Shown piece by piece: positions 1 through 10,186 of a stretch of 64,000 nucleotides of DNA. The position numbers and the translations under genes are program-made. This DNA is from Alphaproteobacteria bacterium HGW-Alphaproteobacteria-6 (GTDB lineage: Bacteria; Pseudomonadota; Alphaproteobacteria; Rhodobacterales; Rhodobacteraceae), in assembly GCA_002841115.1 (NCBI GenBank), contig PHEC01000002.1:62001-126000 (forward strand). Reading direction: 5' to 3'. Below the pieces are notes generated by a model. That model saw only the letters and a list, made by a program, of their open reading frames with translations, had not been told where the DNA came from and searched no databases. Positions within the stretch are counted from its first letter, which is position 1. Each line of letters opens with the position of its first letter.

Positions 1-134
1 TGGCCGCGCTTGAGATCGAACGAGATGTCCTTGACCGCATGGCTCCGCTCCATGCCCGTCGGCAGGCTGACGGTCAGACCGCGCACCGACAACGCGACGT
101 CATCGGAGACCACAGCGTGGATGTTTGCACTCAT
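1..134 (-). CDS. Peptide-type ABC transporter ATP-binding protein, N-terminal part only (runs off window)
   Basis: Minus-strand ATG at 134; translation MSANIHAVVSDDVALSVRGLTVSLPTGMERSHAVKDISFDLKRG resembles the start of Dpp/Opp-type ATPases. Confidence 0.6.
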   Translation of the reverse strand, partial: MSANIHAVVSDDVALSVRGLTVSLPTGMERSHAVKDISFDLKRG

Positions 135-617
135 GAACTTCTCCCCTGGGTGGTGTTCTGTGACCCACGCTGCCTTGCTACCAAGTGTGACGCTTGTGGC
201 GGCGCAGAGTCGCCAAAATCTGCCGACGCGACGGCACGATCATCTGATATCGGGCGCTGATCAGGCAGTTTGTTCTACAGCCTCGCCGTGCCCGTGCGGT
301 CCGCATTCTTGTATCTTGACGGGCGTCCCGATCATTGTAACTGCGAAAATGCGCTGTCGACACTCCTGCGGCGTGCTGCGGTTTTCGCCGTCTTCACCCC
401 GCTTGCCGCAGCTTCTTGCAAGAAGTCGCGTGCAAGCCGCAGAAAATGCCGAGGCGAGGCGAATTCTGCTCGAGGCTTGCGCGCCCGACCCCTTAGAATG
501 GCGGGTGGGGAGTGCCAACGGCGCCCCGGAACGCAACCTGGCACGCGCCCTTAGCTGGGGGTGACGGCCCTCTCGCGCTGCGCTATGCAGTGTGTATGGA
601 TCAGACGGACGGCGCGA

Positions 618-1097
618 ATGAAGCTGGACAAGATTGACGTCAGAATACTGTCCGAGTTGCAGAAGAACGGCCGCATTACCAATGTAGAGCTGGCCGATCT
701 GGTCCATCTGTCGCCCAGCCCCTGCCTGATGCGGGTAAAGAAGTTGCAGGCCGAGGGCTATATCACCGGTTACTCGGCACAGATCGACATCGGGAAACTG
801 GGGCAGAGCCTGACAGTCTTCACCGAGGTCACGCTGCGAAACCACCGGCAGACGGATTTCGCCCGGTTCATCACTGCGGTCGAAAAGCTGGACGCGGTGA
901 TCGAATGCCATCTGGTGTCCGGAGGCTATGACTATCTGGTGAAGTTCATGACAGGCGGCATTTCCGAGTATCAGTCGATCATGGAACGGCTGGTCGAAAT
1001 GGAGATCGGCATCGACAAGTATTTCAGCTTCGTCATCCTGAAGTCGCCGATCGTGAAATCCCACCTGCCGCTGGACTCGTTCGTCAGCGGCGACTGA
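618..1097 (+). CDS. Lrp/AsnC family transcriptional regulator
   Basis: MKLDKIDVRILSELQKNGRITNVELADLVHLSPSPCLMRVKKLQ, HTH plus AsnC effector domain; internal ATG of ORF 561..1097. Confidence 0.92.
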   Translation: MKLDKIDVRILSELQKNGRITNVELADLVHLSPSPCLMRVKKLQAEGYITGYSAQIDIGKLGQSLTVFTEVTLRNHRQTDFARFITAVEKLDAVIECHLVSGGYDYLVKFMTGGISEYQSIMERLVEMEIGIDKYFSFVILKSPIVKSHLPLDSFVSGD

Positions 1098-1262
1098 ACC
1101 AAGGACGGGTCAGCCGGGGGCCTGTCATCCCCTGTCCCAACTTTCGCCTATGCGCGGGCCGGACTTCAGCAGGATATGCGTTTGCAGCGCGGTGTTCGAC
1201 GGTAGAGCGCAGTTTGGCGTGGATACCTTGTTGGCTGCAAACCCCACAATGGAGTGACCTGC

Positions 1263-1616
1263 ATGGCCCTGCTCAAGACCATCGACCACAACCCCACCTT
1301 CACCCCCACCCATGCCCTGCCGCTGCCCGAACGGCTGATCGAAGGTGCGCCAGAGTTCAGCACCTGGGCAATGGACGAGGCCAAGGGCGGCACCGTCAAG
1401 TCCGGCGTCTGGCAAGCCACCCCCGGCCTGACCCATTCGATCAAGGGCGAGACGTTCGAATTCTGCCACATCCTGGAAGGGGTGATCGAGCTGACCGAAA
1501 ACGGCAAGGCTCCGGTCATCTACCGCGCGGGCGACAGTTTCGTGATGAAGCCCGGTTACGTCGGCACCTGGCGCACCATCGAAACCGTGCGCAAGATTTA
1601 CGTGACGGTCTCCTGA
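1263..1616 (+). CDS. Cupin-domain protein
   Basis: Short cupin fold: FCHILEGVIELTENGKAPVIYRAGDSFVMKPGYVGTW. Confidence 0.8.
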   Translation: MALLKTIDHNPTFTPTHALPLPERLIEGAPEFSTWAMDEAKGGTVKSGVWQATPGLTHSIKGETFEFCHILEGVIELTENGKAPVIYRAGDSFVMKPGYVGTWRTIETVRKIYVTVS

Positions 1617-1637
1617 AGCCAAGCTGACGCGGCGGGA

Positions 1638-2759
1638 TCAGCCCGCCGCGTCACGGGCAAGGCCGCGCAGCATCGCGCGGCAGCCTTCCAGTTCCGCCTC
1701 GGTAATGAATTCATCCGGCCGATGCGCCCGGGTAATGGACCCCGGACCGCAAATGATCGACGGCACCCCGGCCGCATGGAACAACCCGGCCTCGGTGCCA
1801 TAGCTGACCGATTGCAGCGCCGGTTTGCCGGTCAGACGTTCCAATAGATCGGCCAACGTGCGGTCCCGGGGCGGCGGCAGCGCCGGATAGGAACTAAGCT
1901 CGCGGTGCGAAACGCGAACCTCCGGCAAGGCCGCCAGCCGGTCCAGCACCTCTGCGGTGATGTCCTGCGGCGCCTGCCCCGGCACGGAACGCACCTCCAT
2001 CTGGATCATGCACTGGTCAGGAATGATGTTGACCGCCGCACCCCCCTGCACCACGCCCGCCACCAGCGTCGAATGCGCAGGCAGAAAGCGCGGGTCAAGC
2101 GGGCCCTCAGCCGCCAGCCGTGCCGCCAGATCGCGGATGAACAGCAGAACCTCTGCCGCGGGATAAATCGCGTTCAACCCCAGATCGGGTTGCGAGCTGT
2201 GCGCCGCGCGCCCTCCGATGCGCAGTTCAACCGCCTGCTTGCCCTTGTGCGACAGCACCGGCTGCAGGTCGCTCGGTTCGCCCACAATGCAGCCCAAGGG
2301 CGGCGCACAAAGCTCGGGCAGCCGGGCGATCATGTGGCCGACACCGCGACAGCCGATTTCCTCGTCATAGGAAAACGCCATATGGATCGGTCGCCGCAGT
2401 GCCATCGCCTGAAACTCCGGCACCATGGCCAGCATGCAGGCCAGATAGCCCTTCATGTCGCTGGCCCCGCGCCCGTAGAGCCGCCCCCCCGCATCCCGCA
2501 GCCGGAACGGGTCTGACGCCCAGACCTGCCCTTCGACCGGCACCACATCCATATGCCCCGACAGAATATATCCCGGCACATCGCGCGGGCCGATGGTGGC
2601 GAACAGATTGACCCGGTCCCCCTCCGGCCCCGGTAGAACGGCGCAATCCACCCCCAACCGCGCCAGATACGCCTGAACATAGCCGGCCATGCGGGCATTG
2701 GGCGCACCGGGCAGATCACCAAGAGCGACAAGATCGGCTAGTAGGGCTGAAGGGGTCAT
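1638..2759 (-). CDS. Acetylornithine deacetylase-like M20 family amidohydrolase
   Basis: M20 motifs GHMDVVPVEGQVW, SDMKGYLA, YDEEIGCRG, SYGTEAGLF. Confidence 0.88.
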   Translation of the reverse strand: MTPSALLADLVALGDLPGAPNARMAGYVQAYLARLGVDCAVLPGPEGDRVNLFATIGPRDVPGYILSGHMDVVPVEGQVWASDPFRLRDAGGRLYGRGASDMKGYLACMLAMVPEFQAMALRRPIHMAFSYDEEIGCRGVGHMIARLPELCAPPLGCIVGEPSDLQPVLSHKGKQAVELRIGGRAAHSSQPDLGLNAIYPAAEVLLFIRDLAARLAAEGPLDPRFLPAHSTLVAGVVQGGAAVNIIPDQCMIQMEVRSVPGQAPQDITAEVLDRLAALPEVRVSHRELSSYPALPPPRDRTLADLLERLTGKPALQSVSYGTEAGLFHAAGVPSIICGPGSITRAHRPDEFITEAELEGCRAMLRGLARDAAG

Positions 2760-3025
2760 CGCGCACTCCTGCGGGTTTGGCCCATCATCGCCGACCCACG
2801 GCGCAGATGCTGCCGAACCTCCCCACCCCGGCGCAATTCCTTGCGGAAGCCATGCCGATTCATGGCACCGGGGCAACTTCGATGGTGGGCAGGGCAGACC
2901 ACAGGGAATTGCGGAAGGTCGCCCGCAATTGGAACAATCGTCTGCGCGATCCCGCGCCCCGGTGCAATCTGCGGGCGCAACGCGGCTAGGCTGTGACCAG
3001 CACAGAATGCCGGAGGCAGCCAGAA

Positions 3026-4054
3026 ATGACCTATCGCATTGCCCTGATCCCCGGCGACGGAATCGGCGCCCCGGTGACCGAAGCGGCCATGGAAGTGGCG
3101 CAGAAGGCCCTGCCGGGGCTGACCTGCACCAGCTTTGACTGGTCCTGCGACCACTATCTGCAAACCGGCTGCATGATGCCTGAAGACGGCATCGCCACCC
3201 TGCGCGGCTTTGACGCCATCTTTCTTGGCGCGGTCGGCTGGCCCGCGCGGGTGCCGGATTCGGTATCGCTGCACGGGCTGTTGCTGCCGATCCGAAAGGC
3301 CTTTGTCCAATACGCCAACATCCGCCCGCACCGTTTGCTGTCCGGCGTGCAGGGTCCGCTGCGCCGCGACGGTTTCGACATCCTCTGCATCCGCGAGAAC
3401 ACCGAGGGCGAATATTCCGGCGCCGGTGGCCGGGTCCATGTCGGCACGCCGGACGAGGTCGCGGTGGAAACTGCAGTCTTCACCCGGACCGGGGTGGAAC
3501 GCATCCTGCGTTTTGGCTTTGATCAGGCCAGGTTGCGGCGGGGCAAGCTGGCCTCGGTCACCAAATCCAACGCGCAAAAGCACTCCATGGTGTTCTGGGA
3601 CGAGATCACAGATCTGGTCGCCGCCGATTACCCGGATGTCGAGGTCAGTCACTACCACGTCGATGCCATCTGCGCGCGGATGGTGATGGCACCGGAATCG
3701 CTGGACGTGGTGGTTGCCTCGAACCTCTTCGGCGACATTCTGACCGACCTTGGCGCCGCCATTCAGGGCGGACTTGGCTTTGCCGCATCGGCCAATATCA
3801 ACCCCGGTCGCACCGCCCCGTCGATGTTCGAACCCGTGCATGGCTCGGCCCCCGACATCGCACATCTTGGCATCGCCAACCCGATTGCCGCGATCTGGTC
3901 GGCCTCGATGATGCTGGACCATCTGGGTGAGGCCGCCGCCGCCGCCCGGATCATGGCGGCGGTCGAGGCCACCACCGCGCGGGGCATCGGCACTGTCCCG
4001 GGTCAGGACCGCACCGAAACCATAACCAAGGCCGTTCTGGCCGCGCTTGAGTGA
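3026..4054 (+). CDS. Isocitrate/isopropylmalate dehydrogenase family protein (tartrate dehydrogenase-like)
   Basis: MTYRIALIPGDGIGAPVTEAA, CIRENTEGEYSGAGG, EPVHGSAPDIAHLGIANP. Confidence 0.88.
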   Translation: MTYRIALIPGDGIGAPVTEAAMEVAQKALPGLTCTSFDWSCDHYLQTGCMMPEDGIATLRGFDAIFLGAVGWPARVPDSVSLHGLLLPIRKAFVQYANIRPHRLLSGVQGPLRRDGFDILCIRENTEGEYSGAGGRVHVGTPDEVAVETAVFTRTGVERILRFGFDQARLRRGKLASVTKSNAQKHSMVFWDEITDLVAADYPDVEVSHYHVDAICARMVMAPESLDVVVASNLFGDILTDLGAAIQGGLGFAASANINPGRTAPSMFEPVHGSAPDIAHLGIANPIAAIWSASMMLDHLGEAAAAARIMAAVEATTARGIGTVPGQDRTETITKAVLAALE

Positions 4055-4061
4055 GGATTGA

Positions 4062-5540
4062 ATGATGGATGCCAAGGTTCACACCGGCCCGACCGGGCTG
4101 AAGGATACAGGCCTCTTCCGGCAACAGGCGCTGATCGGCGGCCAGTGGGTGCCCGCTGCCAGCGGCCGCTCCGTCGAGGTCACCGATCCGGCAACGGGTC
4201 AGGTTCTTGGCACTGTCCCTGACATGTCCGGGGCCGAAACCGCGCAGGCCGTTGCCGCAGCCGAGGTTGCCTTCCAGTCCTGGCGCAAGGTGCCCCACGC
4301 CAACCGCGCCGCCGTCCTCGAACGCTGGTTCGCGCTGATGGAGGCACATGCCGAGGACCTCGCGCTGATCCTGACGCAGGAACAGGGCAAGCCCCTGTCC
4401 GAAGCCCGCGGCGAGATCACCTATGGCGCAAGTTTCGTCAAATGGTTCGCCGAAGAGGCCCGGCGGATCGAAGGGTCGGTGATCCCCTCGCCCGCTGGCG
4501 ACCGTCAGATCGTGGTGATGAAGGAACCCGTTGGCGTGTCCGCTATCGTCACCCCATGGAACTTTCCCAACGCCATGATCACCCGCAAGGTGGCCCCGGC
4601 ACTCGCCGCGGGCTGCACCGTGGTCATCAAGCCATCGGAATTCACGCCGTTTTCGGCGCTGGCGCTGGGTGTGCTGGCCGAACGCGCCGGAATCCCGGCT
4701 GGCGTCATCAACATCGTCACCGGCATGCCGACCGAAATTGGCGCCGAACTGACCTCCAGCCCGGTGGTGCGCAAGCTTTCGTTCACCGGATCGACGCGCA
4801 TCGGGTCCTTGCTGATGGCGCAATGCGCGCCGACGGTGAAACGGCTTAGCCTGGAACTGGGCGGAAACGCGCCTTTCGTGGTGTTTGACGATGCCAATCT
4901 GGATGCGGCGGTCGAAGGCGCGATTGCCTCGAAATTCCGCAACGGCGGCCAGACCTGTGTCTGTTCCAACCGGATTCTGGTGCAGGCCGGGGTCTATGAT
5001 GCCTTTGCCGAAAAGCTTGGTGCAAAGGTGCGGGCGATGAAGGTCGGGCCGGGGCTGGTGACTGGCACCGACATCGGGCCGATGATCAACGCCCCGGCGC
5101 TGGAAAAGATCGCCCGGCATGTGGCGGACGCAACGGCCAAGGGCGCGGTGATCGCAGCGCAGGCCGATGTGCCCGCAGGCGGGCAATATGCAACGCCGAT
5201 GGTGCTGACCGGCGCGACCGAGGCGATGGAACTGGCACAAGAGGAAACCTTCGGCCCGGTCGCGCCCCTGTTCCGCTTCGAGGACGAGGAAGAGGCGATC
5301 CGCATCGCCAATGGCACGCCCTTTGGCCTTGCCGCCTATTTCTACACCGAAAGCCACGCCCGCGCCTGGCGGGTTGGCAAGGCGCTGGAATTCGGCATGG
5401 TCGGGCTGAACACCGGCCTGATCTCGATGGCCGTTTCACCCTTTGGCGGGGTCAAGCAGTCCGGTCTTGGCCGCGAAGGCGCACGCGCCGGGATCGACGA
5501 GTATCTGGAGACCAAGGCCCTGCATATGGCCGGGCTCTGA
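4062..5540 (+). CDS. gabD: NAD(P)-dependent succinate-semialdehyde dehydrogenase family
   Basis: ALDH motifs TPWNFPNAMITRKVAPALAAG, LELGGNAPFVVFDDA, GQTCVCSNRI; C-term GGVKQSGLGREGARAGIDEYLETKAL. Confidence 0.9.
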   Translation: MMDAKVHTGPTGLKDTGLFRQQALIGGQWVPAASGRSVEVTDPATGQVLGTVPDMSGAETAQAVAAAEVAFQSWRKVPHANRAAVLERWFALMEAHAEDLALILTQEQGKPLSEARGEITYGASFVKWFAEEARRIEGSVIPSPAGDRQIVVMKEPVGVSAIVTPWNFPNAMITRKVAPALAAGCTVVIKPSEFTPFSALALGVLAERAGIPAGVINIVTGMPTEIGAELTSSPVVRKLSFTGSTRIGSLLMAQCAPTVKRLSLELGGNAPFVVFDDANLDAAVEGAIASKFRNGGQTCVCSNRILVQAGVYDAFAEKLGAKVRAMKVGPGLVTGTDIGPMINAPALEKIARHVADATAKGAVIAAQADVPAGGQYATPMVLTGATEAMELAQEETFGPVAPLFRFEDEEEAIRIANGTPFGLAAYFYTESHARAWRVGKALEFGMVGLNTGLISMAVSPFGGVKQSGLGREGARAGIDEYLETKALHMAGL

Positions 5541-5630
5541 CTGGCCAGACCCGCGCCCTGCCGCCACACCGGCGGGGCGCGGCATCCCCCCCATGAAATC
5601 CGGCCAACCGCCTCAGCCCGCAGGCACTTG

Positions 5631-6410
5631 ATGTCAGACACAATCACCTTTGACGCCTTCTCTGCCGCACATCTCGACGATGCGCTGCATCTGTCTCAAG
5701 CCGCCGGCTGGCCGCACCGGCGTGAGGATTGGCACCTCTTGTTCCGGCTTGGCCGTGGAGTGGTCGCTCTGGCGGACGGAAAAGTGGTGGGCACAGCACT
5801 TGCCACACCGTTTGGCGCTGTCGCGATGGCCAACATGATCATCGTCGATGCCGGGATGCGCGGTCGCGGCTTGGGGCGGCGCCTGATGACCCAGGCGATG
5901 GCCGGGGTCGAGGTGGCGGAATGGCGGCTGACAGCGACCGACGACGGCTTGCCGCTGTATCAGAAACGCGGTTTCGTCGCGACAGGCCGCGTCCTGCAGC
6001 ATCAGGGTGTGCCGCTGGCTCAGACCCAGCCGGACGGCGTCGAATGGGCTGATGCCGTGGACATCGAAGCAATCGCATCGCTGGACCGGCAGGCCACCGG
6101 GGCCGAGCGTGGGGCGTTGATCGTCCGGCTGAAGATCGAGGGCCAACTGGCGGTCATCCGCAGGGGGGCCGATCCTGTTGGCTACGCCTGCCTGCGGCGC
6201 TTTGGTCGGGGCGACCTGATCGGGCCGGTGGTCGCTGAAACCGCCGAAATGGCGCAGCGCCTGATCGGTTTCCTGATCGGCCAGTCACAATGCAGCTTTC
6301 TTCGCGTCGACACCACCGAGGCCGCGGGCCTTGCGCCCTGGCTGACCGCACAGGGTCTGGCCCCGGTTGGTGGCGGCATTTCCATGCGGCGTGGCGGTTC
6401 CCTGGGGTGA
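5631..6410 (+). CDS. GNAT family N-acetyltransferase, two-domain (paralogue 1 of 3)
   Basis: AAGWPHRREDWHLLFRLGRGVVALADGKVVGTALATPFG, GRGLGRRLM acetyl-CoA motif. Confidence 0.85.
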   Translation: MSDTITFDAFSAAHLDDALHLSQAAGWPHRREDWHLLFRLGRGVVALADGKVVGTALATPFGAVAMANMIIVDAGMRGRGLGRRLMTQAMAGVEVAEWRLTATDDGLPLYQKRGFVATGRVLQHQGVPLAQTQPDGVEWADAVDIEAIASLDRQATGAERGALIVRLKIEGQLAVIRRGADPVGYACLRRFGRGDLIGPVVAETAEMAQRLIGFLIGQSQCSFLRVDTTEAAGLAPWLTAQGLAPVGGGISMRRGGSLG

Positions 6411-6429
6411 AATTTCTCAGGAGCACCCC

Positions 6430-7806
6430 ATGTCCAGCAATTCCCTTGTCGAGCTTGACCGCGCGCATCTGGTCCACCCCGTCGCTTCGTGGCGCGGCCA
6501 CGAGGCGGCCGGGGTGCGCCTTCTGACCTCGGCCAAGGGCGCCACGGTCACCGATGCCAGCGGGCGGACGCTGATCGACGGCTTTGCCGGTCTCTGGTGC
6601 GTGAACGCGGGCTATGGCCATGAATCGGTGATCGAGGCCGCCACGAAACAGCTTCGCGATCTGCCCTATGCGACCGGCTACTTCGGTCTCGGTTCGGAAC
6701 CCCCGATCCGGCTGGCAGCACGGCTGGCAGACCACGCCCCGGGCGATCTGGACCACGTCTATTTCACCCTCGGCGGTTCGGACGCGGTGGATACGACCGT
6801 GCGTTTCGCCCGCTATTACTGGCAGGCGCGCGGGATGCCGCAGAAGGACCAGTTCATCAGCATCGAACAGGGCTATCACGGATCAACCACGGTCGGCGCC
6901 GGGCTGACGGCGTTGCCCTTGTTCCACGCGGGCTTTGGCCTGCCGATGGCCTGGCAGCACAAGATCCCCTCGCACTACATCTACCGCAACCCGCTGGGCA
7001 ATGATCCGGCAGCGATCATCGCCGCATCGGTCGCGCAGCTGCGCGCCAAGGTGGACGAACTCGGCGGGCCGGACCGGGTCGCCGCGTTCTATGCCGAGCC
7101 GATTCAGGGGTCGGGCGGGGTTCTGGTCCCGCCAAAGGGCTGGCTGACCGCGATGCGGGCGGTCTGCTCCGAACTCGACATCCTGTTCGTCGCCGATGAG
7201 GTGATCACCGCCTTCGGACGCACGGGCCCGATGTTCGCCTGTAGCGAAGAGGGTGTGGTCCCCGACATGCTGACCACCGCCAAGGGCCTGACCTCGGGCT
7301 ATGTGCCGATGGGGGCGGTGTTCCTGTCGGACCGGATCTACCAGACCATCGCCGACCATGCAGGGGCCGCCGCAGTGGGGCATGGCTTCACCTATTCGGC
7401 GCATCCGGTTTCTGCTGCGGTCGGACTGGCCGTGCTGGACCTTTATGAAGGCGGGCTTCTGGACAATGGCCGCGCGATGGGTGCCCGTTTGCAGGCCGGG
7501 CTGGCGACGCTGGCCGATCATCCGCTGGTCGGCGACGTGCGCGGGCGCGGCATGCTGGCGGCGGTGGAACTGGTCACCGGCAAGGCGAAAAAGACCCCGC
7601 TGCCCGCCGCCGTCATGGTCGCGACCCGCATCTTCGACCGGGCCTGGCAGAACGGGCTGGTGATCCGCGCCTTCGCCAGCGGCGCGCTTGGCTACGCTCC
7701 GCCGCTTTGCTGCACCCCGGACGAGATCGACGCCATTGTCGAACGCAGCCGCCTGACGCTGGACCAGACGCTGGAAGATCCCGACATCCGGGCGGCACTT
7801 CGCTGA
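6430..7806 (+). CDS. Class-III PLP aminotransferase
   Basis: LFVADEVITAFGRTG, TTAKGLTSGYVPMGAV, TYSAHPVSAAVGLAVLDLYE. Confidence 0.92.
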   Translation: MSSNSLVELDRAHLVHPVASWRGHEAAGVRLLTSAKGATVTDASGRTLIDGFAGLWCVNAGYGHESVIEAATKQLRDLPYATGYFGLGSEPPIRLAARLADHAPGDLDHVYFTLGGSDAVDTTVRFARYYWQARGMPQKDQFISIEQGYHGSTTVGAGLTALPLFHAGFGLPMAWQHKIPSHYIYRNPLGNDPAAIIAASVAQLRAKVDELGGPDRVAAFYAEPIQGSGGVLVPPKGWLTAMRAVCSELDILFVADEVITAFGRTGPMFACSEEGVVPDMLTTAKGLTSGYVPMGAVFLSDRIYQTIADHAGAAAVGHGFTYSAHPVSAAVGLAVLDLYEGGLLDNGRAMGARLQAGLATLADHPLVGDVRGRGMLAAVELVTGKAKKTPLPAAVMVATRIFDRAWQNGLVIRAFASGALGYAPPLCCTPDEIDAIVERSRLTLDQTLEDPDIRAALR

Positions 7807-8717
7807 TGGCGGTCCTGTATCTGTCCGATCCGGCGCGGGGCGCGGTGTTCCGCGACGCTTTTGCCAAGGCACTGCCCGACATCGCCTTTCACATCGGCGA
7901 GGCCCCCGATCCTCTGGCGGTACGTTGGCTGGTGACCTGGACGGTGCCGGATGATCTGGCGCGCTACCCCAACCTGCGCCTGATCTTTTCGGTCGGCGCC
8001 GGGGTGGACCAGTTCGATCTGGCCGCCCTGCCTCAAAGCGTCAGCGTGGTACGGATGTTGGAGCCAGGCCTGCCGCAGCAGATGCAGGAATACATCACGT
8101 TGGCCACTCTGGCCCTGCACCGCGACCTGCCCGCCTATCTGGGCCAACAGCGCGCGGGCCTGTGGAAGGCCGGGCGCAACTTGCCCGCCGAAGACCGGCG
8201 CGTCGGGGTGATGGGCCTTGGTATGCTGGGCCAGGCCGCACTGGCGGCGCTGCGGCCCTTCGGCTTTCCCCTTGCCGGATGGGCGCGCAGCCCGCAGCAG
8301 ATCGACGGGGTGGCGTGTTTCACCGATCTGGACGCCTTTCTGGCCCGGACCGATCTTCTGATCTGCCTCTTGCCCCTGACCGCCGAGACCGAGAACATCC
8401 TCGATGCCAACCTCTTCGCCCGCCTGCCCCGTGGCGCGCAACTGGTGCATGCCGGGCGCGGGCGGCAACTGGACCACGCGGCCCTGATCGACGCGCTGAA
8501 GGACGGGCAACTGTCAGCCGCAGTGCTGGACGTGACCGCACCCGAGCCTTTGCCGCCCGGGCATCCGTTCTGGTCGCATCCGCAGGTGATCCTGACACCA
8601 CATATCGCCTGCCAGACCCGCCCGGTTGATGGCGCACGCCATGTCATCGGGGCAATCCAGGCCGATCTGACCGAGGCTATGATTCCGGGGCTGGTGGACC
8701 GAACGAGGGGCTACTGA
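7806..8717 (+). CDS. D-2-hydroxyacid dehydrogenase, glyoxylate/hydroxypyruvate reductase A type
   Basis: VGVMGLGMLGQAALAALRPFGFPLAGWARSPQ Rossmann motif; ATGA overlap with preceding gene. Confidence 0.87.
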   Translation: MAVLYLSDPARGAVFRDAFAKALPDIAFHIGEAPDPLAVRWLVTWTVPDDLARYPNLRLIFSVGAGVDQFDLAALPQSVSVVRMLEPGLPQQMQEYITLATLALHRDLPAYLGQQRAGLWKAGRNLPAEDRRVGVMGLGMLGQAALAALRPFGFPLAGWARSPQQIDGVACFTDLDAFLARTDLLICLLPLTAETENILDANLFARLPRGAQLVHAGRGRQLDHAALIDALKDGQLSAAVLDVTAPEPLPPGHPFWSHPQVILTPHIACQTRPVDGARHVIGAIQADLTEAMIPGLVDRTRGY

Positions 8718-8758
8718 CGGGGCGGACGTGGCTGCAACACCCCGCCCTCCCCGTCGGA

Positions 8759-10162
8759 TCAGACGACGAACTTCTGCGGCCTGGTCAGCGCGTCAGTCCG
8801 CAGGACGGCATCCAACCGCTCTTTCGACATCAGCCCCTTTTCCAGCACCAGCTCATAGACCCCGCGGCCGCTGTGATGCGCCTCCAGCGCCACTTCGGTG
8901 GCATTGGCATAGCCGATGTAGGGGTTCAGCGCGGTGACGATGCCGATCGAGGTCTCGACGCTCAGCCGCAGCCTTTCGCGATTGGCGCCGATGCCGCGGA
9001 TGCAATGCTGCTCCAGCGTGATGCAGGCGGCGGTCAGATGCGCGATCGAGCGGAACAGACTGTAGGCGATGATCGGCTCGAACGCGTTCAGCTGCAATTG
9101 CCCGGCCTCGGCGGCGAAGCTGATCGTCACGTCATTGCCGATCACCTCGAAGGCCACCTGATTGACCACCTCGGGGATCACCGGATTGATCTTGCCGGGC
9201 ATGATCGAACTGCCGGCCTGCCGTGCCGGCAGGGTGATCTCGGCGAAACCGGCACGCGGGCCGGAGGAGAGGAGCCGCAGATCGTTGCAGGTCTTCGACA
9301 GCTTGACCGCGACCCGCTTCAGGACGCCAGAGACCTGCACGAAGGCACCGCAATCCTGCGTGGCTTCGACCAGATCCGCAGCGGTCACCACCGGCGCGCC
9401 GGTAATCGTGGCCAAGTGCGCGCAGACAAGTGCGGCATAGTCGGGATGGGCAGTGATCCCTGTGCCGATAGCTGTGGCACCAAGGTTGATTTCAAGGATC
9501 AGCTGAGCCGCCTCGGCCAGCCGGTTCTCATCCTCGCCAAGCATGATGGCAAAGGCGTTGAATTCCTGCCCGAGCGTCATCGGAACCGCTTCCTGCAGCT
9601 GGGTGCGGCCCATCTTCAGCACATCGGCAAACTCCAGCGCCTTGTCGGCAAAGGCGCCGCGCAATACCGCCATGGCGGCGATCAGGCGGTGGATCCCGAA
9701 CCAGGTCGCCAGTTTCAGAGCGGTGGGATAGACGTCATTGGTGCTCTGACTCTGGTTTACATGTTCATTGGGGTGGAGATGGGTGTAGTCGCCCCTGGCA
9801 TGGCCGAGGATTTCCAGCGCGCGGTTGGCGATCACCTCATTGGCGTTCATGTTGGTCGAGGTGCCGGCGCCGCCCTGGATCTGATCGACGACGAAATGGT
9901 CATGCAGGTTGCCGGCGCGGATTTCCTCGCAGGCGGCGACGATGGCATCGCGGCGCGCTTCGCTGAGCAGGCCGAGATCGGCATTGGCCAAGGCTGCCGC
10001 CTGCTTGATGGAGGCCAGTGCCTGCACCAGATCGGGCGCCTGGCCGATGGTCTGGCCGGAGATCGGAAAATTCTCGATGGCGCGCAAGGTGTGAACGCCC
10101 CAATAGGCTTCGGCGGGCACGCTGCGGTCACCCAAAAGGTCGTGTTCGCTGCGCGATGTCAT
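8759..10162 (-). CDS. aspA: Aspartate ammonia-lyase
   Basis: MTSRSEHDLLGDRSVPAEAYWGVHTLRAIENFPISG, GSSIMPGKINPVIPEVVNQVAFEVIGND signature. Confidence 0.93.
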   Translation of the reverse strand: MTSRSEHDLLGDRSVPAEAYWGVHTLRAIENFPISGQTIGQAPDLVQALASIKQAAALANADLGLLSEARRDAIVAACEEIRAGNLHDHFVVDQIQGGAGTSTNMNANEVIANRALEILGHARGDYTHLHPNEHVNQSQSTNDVYPTALKLATWFGIHRLIAAMAVLRGAFADKALEFADVLKMGRTQLQEAVPMTLGQEFNAFAIMLGEDENRLAEAAQLILEINLGATAIGTGITAHPDYAALVCAHLATITGAPVVTAADLVEATQDCGAFVQVSGVLKRVAVKLSKTCNDLRLLSSGPRAGFAEITLPARQAGSSIMPGKINPVIPEVVNQVAFEVIGNDVTISFAAEAGQLQLNAFEPIIAYSLFRSIAHLTAACITLEQHCIRGIGANRERLRLSVETSIGIVTALNPYIGYANATEVALEAHHSGRGVYELVLEKGLMSKERLDAVLRTDALTRPQKFVV

Positions 10163-10186
10163 GCAGTTCTCCTCGGTTCGCATGAC

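Noticed and set aside
2756-5357. Two long minus-strand ORFs (439 and 468 aa) opposite the dehydrogenase and gabD genes
   Set aside because: Shadow ORFs of strong coding sequences
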